From UMGS172 sp045587185 (GTDB lineage: Bacteria > Bacillota > Clostridia > Oscillospirales > Acutalibacteraceae), in assembly GCA_045587185.1 (NCBI GenBank), contig JAZNBS010000020.1, positions 1-26,856 on the forward strand: a stretch of 26,856 nt of DNA, read 5' to 3'. The notes under the pieces are model-generated. The model did not search any database, was not told the DNA's origin, and saw only the letters and a program-made list of their open reading frames with translations. A program made the translations under genes and the position numbers. The first letter of the stretch is position 1, and each line of letters opens with the position of its first letter. Shown here piece after piece: positions 23,185-26,856 of the stretch.

Positions 23185-23908
23185 TCTTCCTCAACCTCCT
23201 CTCCAATTTACCAACAAGCCAAGTAAGAACAACTACAAGAACAAGATATATTATAGCAACGGCAATCAACGGCATAAAAGCAGAATATGTATGATTTCTG
23301 ATGTTGTTACCCGCCTTGGTAAGATCCATAATACCAACATATCCGGCAACAGAAGTTTCTTTCAATAAAGCGATAAACTCATTCAATAAGGTTGGCAATG
23401 TGTTCTTAATTGTTTGAGGCAGAATAATGAATATCATTGTCTGCAAGTAATTGAACCCGATTGAACGGCCAGCCTCAAGTTGACCTTTATCAATCGACAT
23501 AATGCCACCGCGGAAAATTTCTGCTACATAGGCACCTGAGTTGATACCAAAAGCAATAGTTGCAACCATTATTCCGTTATCAGATGTTGCGAAGACAATG
23601 AAATACATAATCAAAAGCTGAACAACAACAGGAGTTCCGCGAATAATAGTAAGATACAGCTTGCATATCAAATTAACGATGGTAAAAATATAGAACCCAA
23701 TACCCTTATTTTTTCTTAAAGTTTCAATATTATTGTCGTAAGTAGTTCTGACAGCGGCAACAATAATACCGAGAACAATACCTATTATGGCGGCTAAAAT
23801 AGTTAATAAAATTGTATTAAAAAATCCTTCAAGCAGGAATTCCCAACGATCATCTTTAACGAAGTTAAGAATGAACTGATCTTTGAGATCAAGGAACCAT
23901 TCTTTCAT
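23174..23908 (-). CDS. polar amino-acid ABC transporter, permease (HisM/GlnP type)
   Basis: 244 residues with hydrophobic spans near 28-52, 76-108, 110-128, 165-185 and 212-234. The cytoplasmic EAA loop that contacts the ATPase is evident: GAYVAEIFRGGIMSIDKGQLEAGRSIG region (about 125-152). A ~25-residue polar N-terminus precedes the first span, longer than in many relatives. The protein would form a homodimeric channel with the ATPase. It is separated from the binding-protein gene by 66 bases containing a hairpin, which probably lowers its expression relative to the binding protein. Confidence 0.94.
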   Translation of the reverse strand: MKEWFLDLKDQFILNFVKDDRWEFLLEGFFNTILLTILAAIIGIVLGIIVAAVRTTYDNNIETLRKNKGIGFYIFTIVNLICKLYLTIIRGTPVVVQLLIMYFIVFATSDNGIMVATIAFGINSGAYVAEIFRGGIMSIDKGQLEAGRSIGFNYLQTMIFIILPQTIKNTLPTLLNEFIALLKETSVAGYVGIMDLTKAGNNIRNHTYSAFMPLIAVAIIYLVLVVVLTWLVGKLERRLRKSDH

Positions 23909-23934
23909 AATAAATCCCCTTAAATCAAAAATAT

Positions 23935-23958
23935 AAGGGCGGTAGGAACACCGCCCTT
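23935..23958 (-). terminator. intercistronic attenuator hairpin between binding protein and permease
   Basis: Minus strand AAGGGCGGT / ACCGCCCTT with a 6-base loop followed by ATATTTTTG. A partial terminator or 3'-stabilising hairpin here would give the excess of binding protein over membrane components common in ABC importers. Confidence 0.6.
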
Positions 23959-23974
23959 AACAAGAACTCAAATA

Positions 23975-24775
23975 TTAGTCAGCCTTGATGTATCTGTCAA
24001 CAATCTTCTTAACAGTACCGTCCTTGATAAGTTCATCAAGGGCACTGTTAATCTTTTTGAGAAGTTCATCATTATTCTTTGCAAGGCAGATTGCATAATC
24101 CTCATCAGCATAAGAACCTTCAAGAATCTTAAGACCCTTGTTAGCAGCAACATAAGCCTTTGCAGGCTCGTTATCGATAATAACTGCAGTTACCTTGCCG
24201 GTGAGAAGGGCCTGAACAGCATCAGCACCTGTGTTGTACTGAGCAACCTTGTCTTTACCAAATCCCCAATTCTTGGGCTCATCGGAAGCATAGATGTCAC
24301 CGGTAGTACCCATCTGAACACCAATCTTAACACCGTCTTTAACACCGGCGGGGTTCTCATCAGCATCAAATCCGGTATAGAAATCCTCAAAAGAGGAATA
24401 TTCACTATTCTCAAGAACGATAACCGACTGAATACCCTTAGCATAACTTGTGGAGAAGTTAACGCTCTTAAGTCTATCCTGAGTAACGGTCATACCGGCC
24501 ATACCAATATCATACTTACCGGAAGAAACACCTGCAACGATAGAGTCAAACTCGATATCTTTGATTTCGAGTTTCATATCAAGTTTCTTAGCAATTTCTG
24601 CAGCGATTTCTGCATCAATACCGACTATCTTATTGCCCTCATAATACTCATAAGGAGGGAAAGCGGCATTGGTTGCCATAACAAGTGTGTTCTCATCCTT
24701 GTCGCCACAGCCTGCAAGTGCGCAAACTGCAAACAACATTGCAACAGCAAGAATTAAAGAAAGAATCTTTTTCAT
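23975..24775 (-). CDS. polar amino-acid ABC transporter, substrate-binding lipoprotein
   Basis: 266 residues from ATG 24775, preceded by GGAGG; the open frame extends to 24847 but has no ribosome site there. Lipoprotein signal with lipobox LAGC (Cys23). It is a family 3 solute-binding protein: TNAAFPPYEYYEGNKIVGIDAEIAAEIAKKLD, then DIEFDSIVAGVSSGKYDIGMAGMTVTQDR, where the Arg of the last motif usually holds the amino-acid carboxylate. The C-terminal lobe has GVQMGTTGD and later LLKKINSALDELIKDG. It captures an amino acid outside the cell and delivers it to the permease. First gene of the operon, with promoter at 24819-24847. Confidence 0.95.
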   Translation of the reverse strand: MKKILSLILAVAMLFAVCALAGCGDKDENTLVMATNAAFPPYEYYEGNKIVGIDAEIAAEIAKKLDMKLEIKDIEFDSIVAGVSSGKYDIGMAGMTVTQDRLKSVNFSTSYAKGIQSVIVLENSEYSSFEDFYTGFDADENPAGVKDGVKIGVQMGTTGDIYASDEPKNWGFGKDKVAQYNTGADAVQALLTGKVTAVIIDNEPAKAYVAANKGLKILEGSYADEDYAICLAKNNDELLKKINSALDELIKDGTVKKIVDRYIKAD

Positions 24776-24818
24776 AAAAATTACCTCCATTTGGCCTTTT
24801 GACCAATATTGTAAAGCA

Positions 24819-24847
24819 AGTATAACACTCAATGAATAAAAATGCAA
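24819..24847 (-). promoter_or_regulatory. promoter of the amino-acid ABC transporter operon
   Basis: Minus strand TTGCAT (24842-24847), a 17-base spacer and TATACT (24819-24824) with a TGT extension. The -35 is poor and forms one arm of the inverted repeat at 24842-24860. A second imperfect inverted repeat TTGGCC-TTTT-GACCAA lies in the leader at 24791-24806. Confidence 0.6.
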
Positions 24848-24860
24848 GTGCTTTTTGCAT
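24842..24860 (-). terminator. weak hairpin behind radA (possible terminator)
   Basis: Minus strand ATGCAA-AAAGCAC-TTGCAT followed by TTTTATT, about 40 bases past the radA stop. The stem is only 6 bp. It is the only terminator-like structure after radA, and it coincides with the -35 of the transporter promoter. Confidence 0.35.
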
Positions 24861-24900
24861 ATTTGTATATTTACACAAGAATTTCGACAATAATTTTAGA

Positions 24901-26262
24901 TTAAAACACATTAGCAATGGCCTCATGCAGATTTCTGACACCAATGACCTCTATATCGGCTTTCACCTTCATTTGCTTGAGGCAAGACCTTGGCACAATA
25001 CATTTCTCAAAGCCAAGTCTTGCGGCCTCCGAAATACGGGAACCTATGCGAGAAACCGACCTTACTTCACCAGAAAGACCAATCTCCCCTATTGCAACAA
25101 CATCATCAGACACAGGCTTGTCTGTGATGCCTGAAACAAGCGCCAAAGCCACCGAAAGGTCGGCCGCAGGCTCATCAAGTTTTAGTCCACCGACAATATT
25201 AAGATATGTATCCATAACCGAAAATCTGTAACCGAAACGTTTTTCGAGGACAGCAATTATGAGACTCATTCGATTAAAATCAAATCCGGTTGACATTCTT
25301 CGTGCATTACCGAAACCGGATGAGCATACAAGACTCTGAACCTCTGCAAGAATAGGTCTGGAACCCTCCATAACACAAGATATACAGTTGCCTGAAACAT
25401 TAGTATTGCGTTCCGAAAGCAATGCGGCCGAGGGGTTGTCGACCTCAGACAGACCCACATCATTCATTTCAAAAACACCAATCTCATTGGTCGAGCCAAA
25501 ACGGTTTTTAACAGCACGCAGTATGCGATAAGCGTAATTACGCTCGCCCTCAAAATACAAAACCGCATCTACAATATGTTCCATTACCTTGGGGCCTGCA
25601 ATAGCGCCGTCCTTATTAACGTGACCGACAATTATTATGGGAATATCAAGTGATTTACCTGTTCTCAAAAGAAGATTAGTACATTCTCTGACCTGTGTAA
25701 CACTACCAGGTGATGATTGTATCTCCGAATGGTTCATAGTCTGAATAGAGTCAATCATAACCACCTGAGGTTTTTGTGATTTGATATATTCCGAAACTGT
25801 TTCAACATCAGTCTCAGTCATAATAAGCAATCGGTCAGAATTAACACCAAGACGCTCAGCGCGTAGTTTCAACTGCTTTGCCGATTCCTCGCCCGAAACA
25901 TACAACACCATCTTATCGCTCGATAAGGTGCCGCAAGCCTGCATAAGCAAGGTCGATTTACCAATACCCGGATCTCCCGAAAGTAAAACCACCGAACCTT
26001 TGACAAGACCACCGCCCAAAACACGGTCAAATTCACCTATTCCCGTATTGTAACGCAATTCGTCACTTGTATTAATGTCCGACACGGGTGAAACATTTGT
26101 GAAATTTTTAGACCTGATAGACGCTGACGGTGAAGAACTGTTTTTAGTCTCTATTTCCTCGGTCATAGTATTCCATTCACGGCAACTCGGACACTGACCG
26201 GACCATTTTGGTGAAGAATATCCGCACGAGGAACAGACAAACGAGGTTTTAAGTTTTGCCAT
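24901..26262 (-). CDS. radA: DNA repair protein RadA (Sms)
   Basis: 453 residues, the family length. N-terminal zinc finger with Cys10, Cys13, Cys24 and Cys27. RecA-like ATPase core with Walker A GDPGIGKST (96-104) and Walker B VVMIDSIQT. The RadA-specific KNRFGS motif lies near residue 255, and the C-terminal Lon-protease-like domain is intact (DLSVALALVSGITDKP, then GEIGLSGEVRSV). RadA is a DnaB-like hexameric helicase that extends heteroduplex at recombination intermediates in repair and transformation. The ATG follows the amidase stop by one base, with GGGGAG inside the end of the amidase gene, so the two are likely co-transcribed. The pairing with a wall amidase has no obvious functional reason. 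Confidence 0.97.
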   Translation of the reverse strand: MAKLKTSFVCSSCGYSSPKWSGQCPSCREWNTMTEEIETKNSSSPSASIRSKNFTNVSPVSDINTSDELRYNTGIGEFDRVLGGGLVKGSVVLLSGDPGIGKSTLLMQACGTLSSDKMVLYVSGEESAKQLKLRAERLGVNSDRLLIMTETDVETVSEYIKSQKPQVVMIDSIQTMNHSEIQSSPGSVTQVRECTNLLLRTGKSLDIPIIIVGHVNKDGAIAGPKVMEHIVDAVLYFEGERNYAYRILRAVKNRFGSTNEIGVFEMNDVGLSEVDNPSAALLSERNTNVSGNCISCVMEGSRPILAEVQSLVCSSGFGNARRMSTGFDFNRMSLIIAVLEKRFGYRFSVMDTYLNIVGGLKLDEPAADLSVALALVSGITDKPVSDDVVAIGEIGLSGEVRSVSRIGSRISEAARLGFEKCIVPRSCLKQMKVKADIEVIGVRNLHEAIANVF

Positions 26263-26263
26263 T

Positions 26264-26856
26264 TTACGACTCCCCTATTTCTACATCTGACTTCATATAC
26301 CCTATTATACCATAAGCCAAAGACATTGCAACCTTTAATTGATACTCGTCTTTTTTAAGATTCTCAAGGTCATTAGGGTTGCTTAAAAATCCGCATTCTA
26401 CAATAACCGACGGCACCGTTGCGTGACACAATAAATAAATATCCTTAGTAGTAGGCTTTATAACACGTTTATTATCGGTTTGAACGTGCTCTGCAACCGA
26501 TGACTGCAATAACCTTGCAAGTTCTTGAGAGCCGTCAATTTTCGAATAAAACACCTGTGCGCCGTGAGGTTGTGTTGTAGAATATTTATTCATATGTATG
26601 CTGACAAATATGCTGTCATCGTACTGTTTCATCAATTTTACGCGATTTTTAATGTCACTGACCTTGGCCTTTTCGCCGTCGGTCGGGTCGTTTGTTGCAT
26701 TGTCGGTATCGCGGACCAACACCGTGTTATATCCAACACTCTTCAAAACCGCATCAAGTTTCAGTGCTATTGCAAGATTAAGGTCCTTTTCAACCGTACC
26801 GTCACTTGCCACTGCACCGCCGTCAAACCCGCCGTGGGCTGAGTTAGCCAATACTA
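26264..26856 (-). CDS. N-acetylmuramoyl-L-alanine amidase (Amidase_3), 5' end outside the window
   Basis: About 197 visible residues; the frame is open to the window edge, so the N-terminus (probably a signal or anchor) is missing. The zinc amidase fold is clear: AHGGFDGGA with the first His ligand, Glu in TVEKDLNLAIALKL, FVSIHMN with the second His, and the catalytic Glu in VIVECGFLSNPNDL. It cleaves the bond between N-acetylmuramic acid and L-alanine in peptidoglycan; relatives include CwlD of sporulating Firmicutes. The residues before the first His read ANSA, not the usual D-A/P-G, right at the edge. One base separates its stop from radA. Whether it has a sporulation or growth role cannot be told. 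Confidence 0.9.
   Translation of the reverse strand, partial: VLANSAHGGFDGGAVASDGTVEKDLNLAIALKLDAVLKSVGYNTVLVRDTDNATNDPTDGEKAKVSDIKNRVKLMKQYDDSIFVSIHMNKYSTTQPHGAQVFYSKIDGSQELARLLQSSVAEHVQTDNKRVIKPTTKDIYLLCHATVPSVIVECGFLSNPNDLENLKKDEYQLKVAMSLAYGIIGYMKSDVEIGES

Noticed and set aside
1..26856. CRISPR arrays, insertion sequences, integrases, phage or toxin-antitoxin genes
   Set aside because: No regularly spaced repeats, transposase or integrase motifs, or terminal inverted repeats were seen; tRNA genes here are not flanked by attachment-site duplications that I could find.

Overview
The window looks like ordinary chromosome of a strictly anaerobic, low-to-mid-GC Gram-positive of the class Clostridia, most likely the Ruminococcaceae/Oscillospiraceae of gut or rumen. 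The support is the gene content: a flavodiiron protein with rubredoxin, a ferredoxin-dependent indolepyruvate oxidoreductase, a fused AdhE with a Rex-type operator, PrsW and Amidase_3 genes, near-consensus sigma-A promoters (often with an extended TGn -10), and AGGAGG-type ribosome sites. The genus is inference. I see no mobile element, CRISPR array, phage gene or rRNA. No stretch over 300 bases lacks a gene; the largest gaps (about 110-230 bases) hold promoters, terminators or operators.

Layout. 1-1300: tRNA-Leu(UAG), greA (minus) and a divergent YbjN-family gene. 1290-3290 (minus): a four-domain flavodiiron protein (iron core, flavodoxin, flavin reductase, rubredoxin) followed by a free rubredoxin too short for routine ORF calling; together an O2/NO-detoxifying unit. 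3440-7720 (plus): an apparent four-gene operon of PrsW-type membrane protease, membrane-anchored transglutaminase-like protein, alpha/alpha-barrel glycosidase-like protein and ProX-type prolyl-tRNA editing protein. 7739-8538 (minus): a ZIP metal transporter with its own promoter. 8540-14387 (minus): a five-gene operon, in order acyl-CoA synthetase, iorA, iorB, phenylacetate-CoA-ligase-like gene and double ACT-domain protein, with a strong promoter, a palindrome over its -10 and a terminator at the end. It should interconvert aromatic 2-oxo acids and arylacetyl-CoA/arylacetate, for amino-acid fermentation or, run in reverse, salvage of arylacetates.

14486-16350: tRNA-Leu(CAA), a YjdF/DUF2238-like membrane protein, an unknown lipoprotein, and a plus-strand tRNA pair (CAU anticodon, probably Ile2; then Trp). 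16428-22371: a secreted double-SH3 plus C39-like peptidase, a small APH-fold kinase directly behind adhE, adhE with a near-perfect Rex box over its promoter, a lipoprotein VanX-like peptidase with an SH3 domain, and tRNA-Lys. 22396-24847 (minus): a polar amino-acid ABC importer (binding protein, permease, ATPase). 24901-26856 (minus): radA behind a cell-wall amidase cut by the window edge.

The most checkable points are the Rex operator at adhE, the two-ligase IOR operon with its candidate operator, the adhE-kinase pair and the prsW-transglutaminase overlap. I found no clearly undescribed defence or mobile system; most of the window is core metabolism and envelope maintenance.
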